From positions 20,231-84,230 of the forward strand of contig CACRXP010000668.1 in the NCBI GenBank assembly GCA_902702965.1: DNA of 64,000 bases. The letters are read 5' to 3'. Of the stretch, positions 23,749 through 46,240 are shown in pieces. The notes below the pieces were generated by a model. That model was not told the origin of the DNA. It did not search any database and saw only the letters and a program-made list of their open reading frames with translations. The position numbers were made by a program, and so were the translations under genes. The stretch comes from Spirometra erinaceieuropaei (Eukaryota; Platyhelminthes; Cestoda; Diphyllobothriidea; Diphyllobothriidae). Position 1 is the first letter of the stretch. Each line of letters opens with the position of its first letter.

Positions 23749-23992
23749 TCCACGGAGTCCGCAGTCACCTGTGCACGCGGCACAACGCGCACAGGGAGTA
23801 ACCGCCCTCACCTGGTTTAGCCCGCCGGTCGAGGCGGTTGCCCGGGGTGTGGCCGCTGAGCAGAGCCCAGCTACGTGGAGCCACAGGTGAGAGTTGAGTG
23901 CCAGCAAGTGGACGCTAGGCGTAGTCTCACCTGCAAGCAAGTGAGCGACCACTACGACCTTCACGTGAACCCACCGCTGACACCCCTACACC

Positions 23993-24007
23993 CCCATTAT
24001 TGTATAT
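23993..24007 (+). repeat. Right target-site duplication of the RTE-like LINE
   Basis: An exact copy of the 15 bases at 18699-18713. It is followed by ACT and then the 16-base palindrome TGCTTGTATACAAGCA (24011-24026). Confidence 0.8.
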
Positions 24008-24010
24008 ACT

Positions 24011-24026
24011 TGCTTGTATACAAGCA
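24011..24026. repeat. 16-base palindrome at the right side of the RTE insertion
   Basis: TGCTTGTA (24011-24018) is the reverse complement of the host flank TACAAGCA (24019-24026). In R the host runs straight through. Together with the left palindrome it shows that the target held a short filler made of inverted copies of both flanks. Confidence 0.8.
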
Positions 24027-24720
24027 TTCGATAAAGTCTTATTTTGATTTCAGGAAAATAGACTTTGTGAGAAATAAAGCCACAAATCTGGGCAGCTTTG
24101 GTCGTAATTCTTTCGGTGTGTGGCAAGTGATATAGATTATTGGAGTAGCTTAAGCCCAAGTCCTTGATGGCGGCACATCCAGGCATATGCGTGTCTTGAA
24201 AGACCATTGGTTTGGGTAGACTTTCAGGTCAAAAACACAGCGACATTTTGATGAAGACAATTCCAGTAGCCATTTTGAGCTCCACGTTGAGAGAGCAAGC
24301 AAAACAGCATGGAATTGCTCCAGGCAGTGTTGGGTATGAGATTTACTGAATAAATGCACGCATTGGGGTTATTAGCGTAAATAAATGATTGAGAATGGTT
24401 AACTGCCGGCGAGATGTCATCACTGTAAAACAGATCCAAAAGAGGACCTAAAACGCTACCTTGCAGGACAGCACTTACAATTGAGCTCTCATTGGAAAAT
24501 GAAGCTCACACTTAAGCCTTTCGTTAACCATTAGGTAGGTATGACTTATTAAAGTCAATAAGGCGGCTGCGAAGTCCCAGTGCTTCTTATTTATTTAAGA
24601 GTCTTCCATTTGGCACTTATTATAGGCTTAATTAATATCGAAATGAATAACGACCACAAATGAGTGATCATTGCAAGAGGAACAATTAGATTGAGAAACG
24701 ACATATTACGCATTTCACAA
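24021..24720 (-). mobile_element. CR1-like LINE reverse transcriptase, upstream half of the interrupted copy (L)
   Basis: Minus-strand frames read LFYSDDISPA (motif C, YSDD in place of the usual FADD), then a thumb region with AAIKDLGLSYSNNLYHLP, then RITTKAAQICGFIS and IKIRLYRMLV, which is cut by the RTE insertion. Motifs A and B are decayed upstream at 24480-24720. The continuous version in R (46230-47370) shows that the two L halves were one gene fragment. Confidence 0.75.
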
Positions 24721-26110
24721 GAGCGAGCCATCATCCCACCGTGAATTTAAGGCATAATTTGCATGAATAGCCCCATGCATCCCAACTACAGCATAAGTTT
24801 TCAGAGTCTACCATTCTTGACTGTATTGAAGGCCTTTTTAAATCGACGAAGGTGGTGTAGCTGTTGACTCTCATCCCTTGGTGGGCTGCGAAGATAACTG
24901 AAGTGGTTCGGAAGCTACTGCAAAGTCCACATTGGCTTTTTGGGATAAGCGTCTGCTTCAGATGCTTGTTCAGTTGGTTGGGGAGGATCCGTGCGAAAAG
25001 TATCCCCGTTGTGTTGAGAATTGCGATGGATATATGATTATCGCAAGCCTGTTGACCCTCTTTGTGTTTGTATAAATGCACGGTGGTCGGGTCTTTGAAG
25101 TCTTGGAGAACTTGTTATTGTTGCCAAATTTCTTCGAGGAGTGGAGCCAGCTTTTCCATTAGCTGAAAGCCACCGTACCTATAGAATGCGGCCGGGATTG
25201 CCTCGGACCCCGTAGCTTCCCCTTTGGACATCTGGTGAACAGCCTTCATTATGGCTGGGAAGGAAGGAGGCAGGTCCAGGTCATTATTCGTTTCCGAATG
25301 AGGGAGTTTATTGATGGCGGCATCAGAGATTGGAGACGGATTATTCAGAACACACTGAAGACCTCGACTCTGAGCTTCCGAATTGGCAACTTATCCGTAA
25401 ACAATTGCTGGTCCATTGAAAGTGACCAATGGCGCACTTGCCTTAGATGTGGGGCCATATATCCTCCCGATTGATGCGGAAAATTTCTCATTTCAGCTCA
25501 CTTCACATACTCGTGTGTTTCCCCGACCTTGCGATCTATTGACGCATTTTTAATCTCCGCAGCTGTTGGTAAAGCAGAGGTCGATATATAAAGAAGACCG
25601 TTGTTGCGTCGTTTCGGCACTTGACGTAGGCTTTGTGCAGCCGATTATTTTCAGCAAGATTTCTGCGTCCTTACAGTTGAACCCGTCCTGGTGTTGGCAA
25701 CACGCGCGACTCAAAATTTTCTTGACGGAAGAGTGAATTGAATTCTCTAGTTGACATCATTCTGCCTTCCACGTGGCGTTGTCGTTCGGAGCCCGATATT
25801 CTTCCAGGCGCTGAACCAGCTGATTGCCGAAATCTAAGCGGAGAGAAGACTACTTCAACAGAACAATCTGCAATTTATGTGGTGGTCTCCTATGTGATTT
25901 TAGCCGAAGTCGCATCTTTTACATGACCATACGATGATCCATACAGCCCTCGGCATTGTAGATCGTCCTAGTCATCAGCACGTCTTGACAGTCACGCATG
26001 CGGATGAGAAAGTAGTCGGGCCGGTGCCAGTGACTAAAGCGACGGTGCATTCTTGTTGCCTTTTCCTGAGTCGAAAGGCGTTGTTTAGGAACAAAAGAGG
26101 AAGTGGTTAG
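24720..26110 (-). mobile_element. Fossil RTE-like LINE endonuclease-reverse transcriptase (L copy)
   Basis: Read from 26110 downward, the minus strand matches the young RTE protein piece by piece: an HWHRPDYFLIRMRDCQDVL segment (endonuclease, compare [16 protein letters not shown]), a connecting region, then VHLYKHKEGQQACDNH, ARILPNQLNKHL and PKSQCG (reverse transcriptase start), ending at about 24731. Stops and frameshifts occur throughout. Catalytic motifs B and C are missing, so it is a 3'-deleted fossil. The mirror copy is at 44830-46240. Confidence 0.75.
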
Positions 26111-26114
26111 AGGA

Positions 26115-26169
26115 AGTGAGGTTAGTAAGCCGTAGTTCGTTAGTTCGCGGGAACGACATAACTTACGTC

Positions 26170-26264
<95 letters not shown>

Positions 26265-26965
26265 GGGAAAGGAGGGTGGGACTGGCGTAGTCTACGCTGA
26301 CTTCACGAGGTATTGTCCGGAGCAAGCTCTCAGAAGGAGGACATCGTTGTCGTTTTCGCACAGCCCCCATGAGGATCCTGAACTCTGCCCCAGACAGTGT
26401 TGTTTGTCCAAACACGAGCAGTGAAGTAACAGTGGCCAAGGCCGCGGCCGCCACCATGATCACAACCTATTAAAGTCGTTTCGGGTGAGAAGTAGGAGGC
26501 CAGGTTGATTCTCTCAAGTAATACCAACCCCCGGAATTCTCATAAGGCTCTTTAACATAACTCCTCTCCATACGAACGTCTGAATGCCGCAAATTAGTGA
26601 CCGAGTTGGAAGGGAGACCTGCAGATGGAGAAAGAAAATCATGGCTATTTCGAAGGGACGAGTAATGTGGAGAAACACTGTGTGGCAGAGGGACCAAATA
26701 ATGCTGATTATGGTAACGGCAACGTAGTAGTGTCAAACTCAAAGCTAACTGACCTGGACACTGCCGAGTATTCTGCACCGAAATTCTTGTATAACGACGC
26801 CCAGAGTCTGTTTTCGGAGTCCGGCAAACTGAAAATACTGGTAAACAATAGACACTGAAATGCTAAAGCAATAGCAGAAACTTGGCTGCCACAGAGCATC
26901 AACGATTGCGAAATAGCACTACCGGGGTGCCAGTTACTCAAGAGAGGCTGAATGGGCCGTCGGAG
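26115..26965 (+). mobile_element. CR1-like LINE ORF2 start and endonuclease N-terminus (L copy)
   Basis: The plus strand holds a triplet repeat and then a frame at 26625-26858 ending SAPKFLYNDAQSLFSESGKL plus KILVNN. It continues past a stop as AIAETWLPQSINDCEIALPG, the typical start of a CR1-type AP-endonuclease (ETWLP holds the catalytic Glu). The N gap cuts it at 26966. In R the domain continues (43282-43950). Confidence 0.7.
26170..26264 (+). repeat. Triplet microsatellite (GTA)n, about 95 bases, L
   Basis: Uninterrupted GTA repeats except for one GTG near 26200. The R counterpart at 44637-44788 is about 152 bases. Long serine or threonine frames across it are artefacts of the repeat. 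Confidence 0.95.
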
Positions 26966-27231
26966 NNNNNNNNNNNNNNNNNNNNNNNNNNNNNNNNNNN
27001 NNNNNNNNNNNNNNNNNNNNNNNNNNNNNNNNNNNNNNNNNNNNNNNNNNNNNNNNNNNNNNNNNNNNNNNNNNNNNNNNNNNNNNNNNNNNNNNNNNNN
27101 NNNNNNNNNNNNNNNNNNNNNNNNNNNNNNNNNNNNNNNNNNNNNNNNNNNNNNNNNNNNNNNNNNNNNNNNNNNNNNNNNNNNNNNNNNNNNNNNNNNN
27201 NNNNNNNNNNNNNNNNNNNNNNNNNNNNNNN
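26966..27231. other. Assembly gap (266 N)
   Basis: A run of N. It hides the inner boundary of the L arm and the start of the ORF1-like frame that follows. Confidence 0.99.
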
Positions 27232-28099
27232 CTCACAAATACCTTCAGTACATGTAGAACCTCTCGACCCTTCAGTCGTCCAAAAATACGCCTCTGTTAG
27301 TCGTAGCAGGCCATCAGCCGGCGAAGTAGTCGACCAGTTGATTTATGGCGACATAAACAGCACTTCTGAAACAGTGCTTGAACAAACTTTTAAACTTATT
27401 GGGGTAATAAGTTCGGAAACTGAGGAAAGAATAAAGCGCAAGCATTATTTCGTACTGCGAAACATTCCGAGCCACTTATCTGCTATGGAGGGAGCGCATG
27501 CGTTCCTACAAAGTTGTGGCTTGAGTTTCAGTGTCGCACAAGCTAAGCGACTTCGCTCGCTTAGCCGTAATGCGCCGATACTAGTTACCCTATTCTTCAT
27601 GATAGAAGTCGATTTTATCTTGTCGAGTAGGGAGATAACTAGAGACTTCTGCCGTAAATGGCGCTGCTCCGTTTCGCCAGACCTCACACCCCTGCAGCGA
27701 AGACTGAATAAATTAAAATCGGCAAAAACCAACACCAAGATAATGACACCTACTGTCAGTCTGAATAAGTCCTCTACAACACCACCTGCGGCATCTGCAC
27801 ATCACGGGATATTCAATTCCGTAGGAAATTCGACTACTTTTAATGCTGAGCTCTTTAAACACACCATCACGCCTGGTATAAACACGCCACTACCGACTCC
27901 CCCAGCAACCCCTAGTAAGCCTAAGCATGTGTCTAAGTCAAAGGCAAATCCAATTGCTGTCTCAGCCACTCGGACACCCAATAAATCCAGCACCATTATA
28001 AAATCTTTTCCTCCAAAATCGGCTAACAGTGCCTTAAATACGCCGACTCAAAACGTAGCGGGTTCGCAACTGCCCCCAGCCCTCATAACGAGGCATTAA
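27232..28099 (+). mobile_element. CR1-like LINE ORF1, 5' end lost in the gap
   Basis: About 288 residues open to a TAA at 28097-28099. The N-terminal part has ETVLEQTFKLIGVISSETEE; the core has RKHYFVLRNIPSHLSAMEGA, AHAFLQSCGLSFSVAQAKRL and APILVTLFFMIEVDFILSS. A Ser/Thr/Pro-rich basic tail follows. The same core motifs occur in the arm ORF1 copies. It probably binds LINE RNA. It is more intact than the arm copies but is followed within 170 bases by an opposite-strand LINE tail (28265), so it is not part of a full element. Its start is not visible. Confidence 0.7.
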
Positions 28100-28264
28100 G
28101 GCCGAATATGCCGATTTTTCCGCCGTTTAATAAAACTATTGCTCCAATGGAAACAATGCGTCCCCCACCCCTAACTTGTTTCCTCCACGGCCGTTTTACC
28201 AATTTATTCCTCATGATAATGTCCATACTGAATCAGTTAATTCATCATATCCTCAGTTTCGTTC

Positions 28265-28960
28265 CGGCGGAAATACATAAATAAATAAATTTCATTTAAT
28301 GCCAGTTTACAGGCATTGTCAAGGGAAGCGATTAAACACAAATCCGACCAGCAGTGAAAAAAACTCCTGAGCTAAAGGGATAAAAATATAGTTGATGGTG
28401 GTTTCTGTGGTTTGGAGGGCTCAGGAGAAAAAACTGCCGGCGGTGGTATAATATCGATCGTCAAGAAGGGGGGAGGTTGCACGGTATCGGAGATTATCGG
28501 ACGTCAAATTCCTTTCATGAAGTTGGGGATAGCCAAAGTAGAGGCGTTGAGGAACAGCTGGTGAGACCGGCCATATTGTTCAGAGACCACAAACGCCATC
28601 GCTACGGTACAGTCGATCAGTAGATTCAGCACCCAAAATTTGAGGAAGCTTTTCTGAATGCAAAAATCGAGTAATAGTTCTCTTAAATAAAGGAGAATTT
28701 TGCAGAGTTTTCACACTCATTGGTAGTTTATTCCAAATAGCAATTGCATTTACAGAATAGAACCGACGATATTTAACAGTACGTGCTAGAGGCAGAAATA
28801 AGTAGACCTCACGGTGACTGTTACGTCGTGGGTGGATATGATGTCTTAAAGAGGTGAATTGGTTAAATGTGTGATTATATAAGTGTTTAGATAGCACAAA
28901 TCTATCGCCATCAGAACACTGCAGAAAGATGGTCCAGAAGGCAACTAGTAATCTACACTG
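28265..28960 (-). mobile_element. LINE 3' end with ATTT-type tail, inserted in minus orientation
   Basis: The minus-strand frame at 28580-28897 reads KYRRFYSVNAIAIWNKLPMS, then TLQNSPLFKRTITRFLHSEK, the usual end of an ORF2 protein. It is followed by about 300 bases of untranslated sequence and a tail TTTATTTATTTATG (plus-strand 28278-28300). The same last roughly 240 bases occur at 52565-52805 in opposite orientation. It separates the ORF1 at 27232 from the LINE end at 28965. Confidence 0.7.
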
Positions 28961-28964
28961 GATC

Positions 28965-29720
28965 AGACGTGCATTTTAAATATTTCCTCCGAACTCCTTG
29001 AAAGACTCTTTGGTGTCTTTTTATGACCTCTTCTGGAGTATGGAATGCCAGCAGCTTCACCATGGATGGGGAAAGATATCGACTTACTCGAACAGGTGCA
29101 ATGCAGAGTGACGAAGATCGTCGACGGTTTAAAACATTTGTCTTATCAGGAGAGGCCGAATTTGCTTGGCTTATTCCCTCTCTCTTATAGATAAATAAAC
29201 TGCAGTCTACTTTAGACATTCCGCATTGTCCGCTGTCAGGGCTGTTCATTAAGAACGGAGGACTTCTTCGAGTGTGCCCGTACAAACCAACTAGGAGGTC
29301 ATGCTTACAAAGCCAGGAATGAGCGCACGCAGTTGGACCGTCGAAAATTTTCATTCAGCCAGCAGGTTGTCTGGCCGTGGAACTCGCTTCCAAGCGAGAT
29401 GGTGACGGCTGACACAATTGGCATGTTCAAAAGAAAACTTGCTCGCCTAGTTTTCGACTGAAGTAGGCTATTACAGCATTACTACACACAGCCAGTTTGG
29501 TAAAAAAACTGTTATATACAATCCCTTCGCACTAATTTAAAGTAACTTTAGACACTACCTTATGATTACGATTGAAGTGTGACCTGATCACATTGTAAAT
29601 GCCTGCAATTTCATTTTTTGAGTACGAATCTGCGAAAGCACAGTACATAAATAGAGTCATCAAGGGCTCAGCCTCTAACCCTCCAAATATATACACACAT
29701 ATACATACATACATACAGAA
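28965..29720 (+). mobile_element. CR1/Jockey-like LINE 3' end (family 2), plus strand
   Basis: The plus strand shows, across frameshifts, QCRVTKIVDGLKHLSYQERP and [10 protein letters not shown], then NQLGGHAYKARNERTQLDRR, KFSFSQQVVWPWNSLPSE and MFKRKLARLVFD with a stop near 29461. The 3' region with a CATACATAC tail (near 29700) matches 15270-15590 and 50100-50300. It is dead, lies outside the arms, and is about 1 kb upstream of MCM6. Confidence 0.75.
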
Positions 29721-30684
29721 GGACAAAGTAGAAAAAGAGTAGGAACGGTTCTGTCAACCGCTCTCTTTTGCCAAACCAACACCTTGCATATACCTACCGC
29801 TAATGCGGAGGATTGTCATTTCACTTTACCGATATCATCTACAACTGCATGTTCTCGAGTTTCGGTCCTGCATTTTCAAAGAGAAATATTCTGTGCAGTG
29901 TGTACGTTACTGACAGCATTTTAGTACCATGCTACTTCTAAGGTCGCTATTGCGTGTGCCGTTTTCAATAGGGTCTTCAAAGGCATTGCCTATTACCCTT
30001 AAAATATACTGACCTATGTTGACCTATTATGCTAACTAATTAGGATTAGCCAAGACGATGGATGGAAACTGGTGTTTGGGATAGCTGAACCAGATAACAC
30101 TCAATGGTTTCGCAAGTGACGGGATAGTTTTTGAGGGATCTGAGCCTATCAATGCGACAGAGCTGTTTTTAGACCTGCTCTTTTGACGCTTGAACTAGTT
30201 GATCTCTTTTCTGAGTCCGATTTGATCATATTAAAGCTCGGACTCGTTTCCGCATTTGTTTCTAATTAGTAGACTCTCTTGGAGACCCATGGTTGAAATG
30301 ATGGTATTGGAGTTATTTCTTCCAGCTGAACAACGCTAAACCCTGCCAGTCATCCATGGCAAGAATCCGTCAGTGGTGTAAAATCCCACAGAAACCCGAG
30401 CCTTATTTAAGGAGAGGTAGCTTCTAAGGCGGACCTATGCAGGTGACCATTTAAATCTCCATCCACTTACATATGTAATCGGTCAAAAAACTGGAAATGA
30501 TTATAAAGGCGCAGTTTTAAAGAAACCTGCGAAGCTAGATGCTTCTGCAGTGGCCTAATTCACAGGATTCTGAAAAACTACATCGGTGACCGCAACAATG
30601 GTTTGATGATAATTCAAGAGCGGGATTTCAGTTCGCACGCCAGAGGCGCCGTTTTTGTTCTAATAAGCCCTAAGGGCCACTAAG
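29721..30684 (+). promoter_or_regulatory. MCM6 upstream region
   Basis: Nearly 1 kb without coding potential between the LINE tail and the MCM6 start. An in-frame TAA at 30664-30666 precedes the first ATG, so the start at 30685 is well placed. An AG directly before the ATG could serve as a trans-splice acceptor, as used by many flatworm genes, but nothing proves it. No clear TATA element is seen. Confidence 0.4.
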
Positions 30685-40675
<9,991 letters not shown>

Positions 40676-43281
40676 TTGAGATTACATTTTATATATCGCT
40701 ATTTTTGTAACGCATACCTTGGAAAAGATTTTATATGCATTTCTGTCCGGTCCTACATTAGTATCAAGTATAATTTCTGTCAACGCACACCCTTCTTCCT
40801 AGGCATCACCGGCTTCCAATACCGTACAGTACAATAACTCATCCATCGCATGTGATGATGACCAGCATTGTCTCGTGGTTTGGTTGTTTGTAGTAGATAA
40901 ACAGAATCCCGGATCGGCCTCGCTCTTCACCGTCCGAGTTAAACCAGTTTGCTAGTGTAGCTGCGGACGTGGCCTGAGGGCTCCGTTTAACGTGTGCCAC
41001 ACACAGACTCGCGTCGCCTTTGTTGGAAGTGCCTTAAAGGTCGAATTATAAAGGAGCCACTGTAGCCTGACTCATTAAATAGGTAGATCGGGTTATCCCG
41101 CCGTAAGGTTTTTAAAAGCGTTTGGTCCTCACGAGGAAGGACACGCTAGTTTAATCGATCTCAATCGCGCCCCAGCCCCCCCCCCTCTCCCTGTGTGGCC
41201 TCTGAGCCTTTCGGCTGACCGAGAGTGAGATTGGGCGTGGTAGCGCGACAACGGGTATTGAACCCAGCGGGCTCAGTGCAGCTCGATTAAATCTTGCAGG
41301 AGCAGCTGTGACTTCCCACCTTGGTTTGGCTCTACATCAGTGCAACCAGGTCGGGAGAGTAGACCGTGCGGCATGCCAGAAAAACGCGTTTGATGGACGG
41401 ACGTTTCCAAAAATGTTTGGGGTCGGGGGAGAGGTTGCCATGGGTCTCCGAGTGTATAGGCTCTGTGCCAGCATGCCTTGTCCCCATGATCAGGCACCGT
41501 TTCTATGTGACTTTCTCATATTCTGGTGTTCCGGCCCGCCCTGGATGTTTGCTTCAATGTGATGTGCGAGGTCTCCCTGTCTTATTTGGTGTTAATTCTG
41601 TCAGGGCAGGTATGAGTAGGGATGCTTACTGCCGTCGTATGTATCGTCATCAATCCGTCTCTAGCTAGGTCTCCGGATGCGGCTTTTGGAGACGGTCTCA
41701 TGATCGCTGGCTCGGATAACACTCTTCGGCGTGGTGATCCAACTTGTCAGCTGACGATTCGACATGCTACTTTCGCGACATGCCGTGACTTCGTCTACGG
41801 GCACTCGTTTGGCCAGTAAACTAGACTACCTTATCACCAGCTCGAACTGTCTGCCTTATGCAAATTCCTAAAACGGTGGGAGAGTTCACCTCTGTTGCCT
41901 CTCCAGCTGGGAGCGCCGGTTTGATTGCCGGAAGCGACCACCCCGTGCCTCGCGAAGTAGGCGCAGGTTCGGTGACTTCTGCGTAAGAGTTTATAGAGAG
42001 TCAGACCCTCGCTGCACCTACTGCGCCATCTTCCATTACTCACATTGCTCTGATGGCAAGTCCATGTCAAGACGACCGGAGTTGGGCTCGGACGTAGTGG
42101 CTGACAGTTCTACGTACGACCTGTCCCCAAACACATTGACCCAGTTAAATCGGAAGGCGTGCTGTCTGTTTATGTGAGACGTGCATGTAGGCATATGCGA
42201 TGTTTCGTCCAAAATAACGCCGATGGCACCGTCAGTGACATGCCTGCTGCAACACAGGCATGTTGCTACGAGAGTGACTTATATTTGCGCATTGTGGGGG
42301 CAGGTTTATTCAGGATGCTAAGGGGTACACCGTGTAGAGATGGCAAGTAGCATCACAAGCCTCCTATAGACAATGGCTGCCCTTCACGGTCCTTAACTAG
42401 CAGCCAACTCTCATCTAGGGCTCCCCGAAGCTGAGCTCTGCTTAACGGCTACGCCCCGGTGACCGCCTCGACTGGCGGGCTAAATCAAATGAGGGTATCC
42501 AATGTTGTGCGTCGCCACACCTGGTAATTCTACTGCTCCTCCTTTTCCTCTTCCAATTTTACAAGAGTCGGACGGAGAGGGCGAGATGAAATCCCATTGA
42601 TGGCCTAGGCTAATTCGGTTTGCTTTTAAACTAAACAAAGCTGTGACGCATATTGGAATTGGGCAGCCATTTGGGGATGTCTAAGCAGCCCTAATTAGGG
42701 ATGGCACTGCTTACTCCCTCGGGAGGACAGAGATTAGAAAGGTTACCCCAAACAAGTGCTGTGAAATCGCACTATCTGCAGGCAGACCGTGGCTCGTAGG
42801 TGCGAAAAGTCGTCGAAACGATCAAACGGACAACTACCGCGTCCGAACCATGAAATATACTTTCCGTTAAGTTTTTCATCCTACAAAGTCGCTTCTTCTC
42901 GCAACAATATCATCAATAATTGAGACTCTCACGCTCTCGTAACTAGGTGGAGCATAATGCGCTCCTCTTGTGAAAACGGCTTGGAAGAACTGAAAAACGT
43001 GTTCAATTCTGATCGCACTGCGCAGGAATCTGGAGACCCTCAGCACTCCTCATAACAGGGGTCTAGTGCCTGTAGAATAATTTAGGACTTTTTCCGGCTC
43101 AGTGGAGCTAAATACTTTCGAAATTCTGTAGCCTATCAAAATTAGGTTTTTCACTTTTCTCCTTCGAACTTTTTCTTCTTCAAAGTCTGCACACTCGTTG
43201 TTTTCGCAAAACTTCTTCCACGTCCCTCTTGCTTGTTGATCTCTTTTTACACCTCGTCTTAGCTGAGACTGGTTCGTTTTC
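40676..43281. other. Intergenic region downstream of MCM6
   Basis: No host gene recognised over 2.6 kb. There is no canonical AATAAA within about 200 bases after the MCM6 stop. It contains an RTE-like 3' fragment (about 40930-41290). A short repeat around CTAAGCAGCCCTAATTAGGG (about 42683) resembles CTAAGCAACCCTATTTAGGG near 36245 in MCM6 intron 8. Open frames up to 100 codons near 41300-41670 overlap each other and show no similarity. Confidence 0.45.
40930..41290 (-). mobile_element. Diverged RTE-like 3' untranslated fragment downstream of MCM6
   Basis: AAAGGAGCCACTGTAGCCTG near 41047 parallels AAAAAGGAGCCATTGCAGCC near 19100 in the young RTE 3' region. The following C-rich stretch and the GACCGAGAGTGAGA part parallel the CTCACTCTCCC region near 19265. 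Old and without coding capacity; edges approximate. Confidence 0.45.
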
Positions 43282-44829
<1,548 letters not shown>

Positions 44830-44842
<13 letters not shown>

Positions 44843-46240
44843 TTCCTCTAACCACTTCCTCTTTTGTTCCTAAACAACGCCTTTCGACTCAGGAAAAGGC
44901 AACAAGAATGCACCGTCGCTTTAGGCATTGGCATCGGCCCGACTACTTTCTCATCCGCATGCGTGACTGTCAAGACGTGCTGATGACCAGGACGATCTAC
45001 AATGCCGAGGGCTGTATGGATCATCGTATGGTCATGTAAAAGATGCGACTTCGGCTAAAATCACATAGGAGACCACCACATAAATTGCAGACTGTTCTGT
45101 TGAAGTAGTCTTCTCTCCGCTTAGATTTCGGCAATCAGCTGGTTCAGCGCCTGGAAGAATATCGGGCTCCGAACGACAACGCCACGTGGAAGGCAGAATG
45201 ATGTCAACTAAAGAATTCAATTTACTCTACCGTCAAGAAAATTCTGGATCGCGCGTGTTGCCAACACCAGGAGGGGTTCAACTGTAAGGACGCAGAAATC
45301 TTGTTGAAAATAATCGGCTGCACAAGGCCTACGTCAAGTGCCGAAACGACGCAACAACGGTCTTCTTTATATGTCGACCCCTGCTTTAGCAACAGCTGCG
45401 GAAATGAAAAATGCGTCAATAGATCGCAAGGTCGGGGAAACACACGAGTATGTGGAGTGAGCCGAAATGAGAAATTTCTCCGCATCAATCGGGAGGGTAT
45501 ATGGGCCCACATCTAAGGCAAGTGCGCCATTGGTCACTTCTAATGGACCAGCAATTGTTTACGGATAAATTGCCAATTCGGAAGCTCAGAGTCGAGCTCT
45601 TCAGTGTGTCCTGAATATTCCGTCTCCAATCTCTGATGCCGCCATCAATAAACTCCCTCATTCGGAAACGAATAATGACCTGGACCTGCCTCCTTCCTTC
45701 CCGGCCATAATGAAGGCTGTTCACCAGATGTCCAAAGGGGAAGCTACGGTGTCCGAGGCAATCCCGGCCGCATTCTACAGGTACGGTGGCCTTCAGCTAA
45801 TGGACAAGCTGGCTCCACTCCTCGAAGAAATTTGGCAACAAGAACAAGTTCTCCAAGACTTCAAAGACCCGACCATCGTGCATTTATACAAATACAAAGA
45901 GGGTCAACAGGCTTGCGATAATCATATATCCATCGCAATTCTCGAGACAACGGCGATACTTTTCGCACGGATCCTCCACAACCAACTGAACAAGCATCTG
46001 AAGCAGACGCTTATCCCAAAAAGCCAATGTGGACCTTGCAGTAGCTTCCGAACCACTTCAATTATCTTCGCAGCCCACTAAGGGATGAGGGTCAACAGCT
46101 ACACCACCTTCGTCGCTTTAAAAAGGCCTTCAATACAGTCAAGAATGGTAGACTCTGAAAACTTATGCTGTAGTTTGGATGCATGGGGCTATTCATGCAA
46201 ATTATGCCTTAAATTCACGGTGGGATGATGGCTCGCTCTT
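44830..46240 (+). mobile_element. Fossil RTE-like LINE endonuclease-reverse transcriptase (R copy)
   Basis: Mirror of 24720-26110 and slightly better preserved. The frame at 45710-46081 reads AIPAAFYRYGGLQLMDKLAP, then FKDPTIVHLYKYKEGQQACD and PKSQCGPCSSFRTTSIIFAA. These match [37 protein letters not shown] and [20 protein letters not shown] of the young RTE protein. The stretch stops before motif A is complete, and stops are present. Confidence 0.75.

Larger units (their letters stand above)
18714..23992 (-). mobile_element. RTE-like LINE, near-complete, present only in the L arm
   Basis: A GC-rich 5.28-kb element on the minus strand, bounded by a 15-base target duplication and absent from the R arm. 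From its 5' end (23992) it has a GC-rich leader with 65-68-base tandem units, a long frame encoding a partial endonuclease, reverse transcriptase and zinc fingers (20018-23737), a duplicated finger module (19809-20380), and a roughly 1.1-kb 3' untranslated region ending at 18714 with ACTGTC and no poly(A). A second copy in R (51377) ends at exactly the same base, which fixes the 3' terminus. The base composition is much more GC-rich than the surroundings, as expected for a young insertion. Confidence 0.88.
6322..26965 (+). repeat. Left arm (L) of a giant inverted duplication
   Basis: This 20.6-kb stretch matches the reverse complement of 43936-64000 in collinear order. Paired landmarks (L with R) are 6934 with 63384, 7518 with 61581, 10116 with 58989, 13768 with 55564, 14647 with 51036, 18545 with 47106, 24207 with 46754, 25926 with 45032 and 26463 with 44438. 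The sum of paired coordinates changes only at a few identifiable insertions. Over about 190 bases at the outer end I count about 7 mismatches. The inner end runs into the N gap at 26966. The outer match reaches the end of the window. The content is decayed LINE and PLE fragments, with no host gene recognised. Confidence 0.93.

Noticed and set aside
26116..26463. Long serine- or threonine-rich proteins in both arms
   Set aside because: They are translations of the GTA/CTA microsatellite (also 44438-44842). The repeat length differs between arms and there is no conserved flanking domain.
26882..28099. A 405-residue protein running through the N gap
   Set aside because: Frame continuity across Ns is arbitrary. 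Left of the gap is the start of a LINE endonuclease, right of it a LINE ORF1, and these are different proteins.
41985..42031. A tRNA-like A box (GATGGCGCAGTAGGTGCAG on the minus strand)
   Set aside because: The expected B box downstream is poor (ACCGAACC) and no cloverleaf can be drawn, so I do not call a tRNA or SINE.
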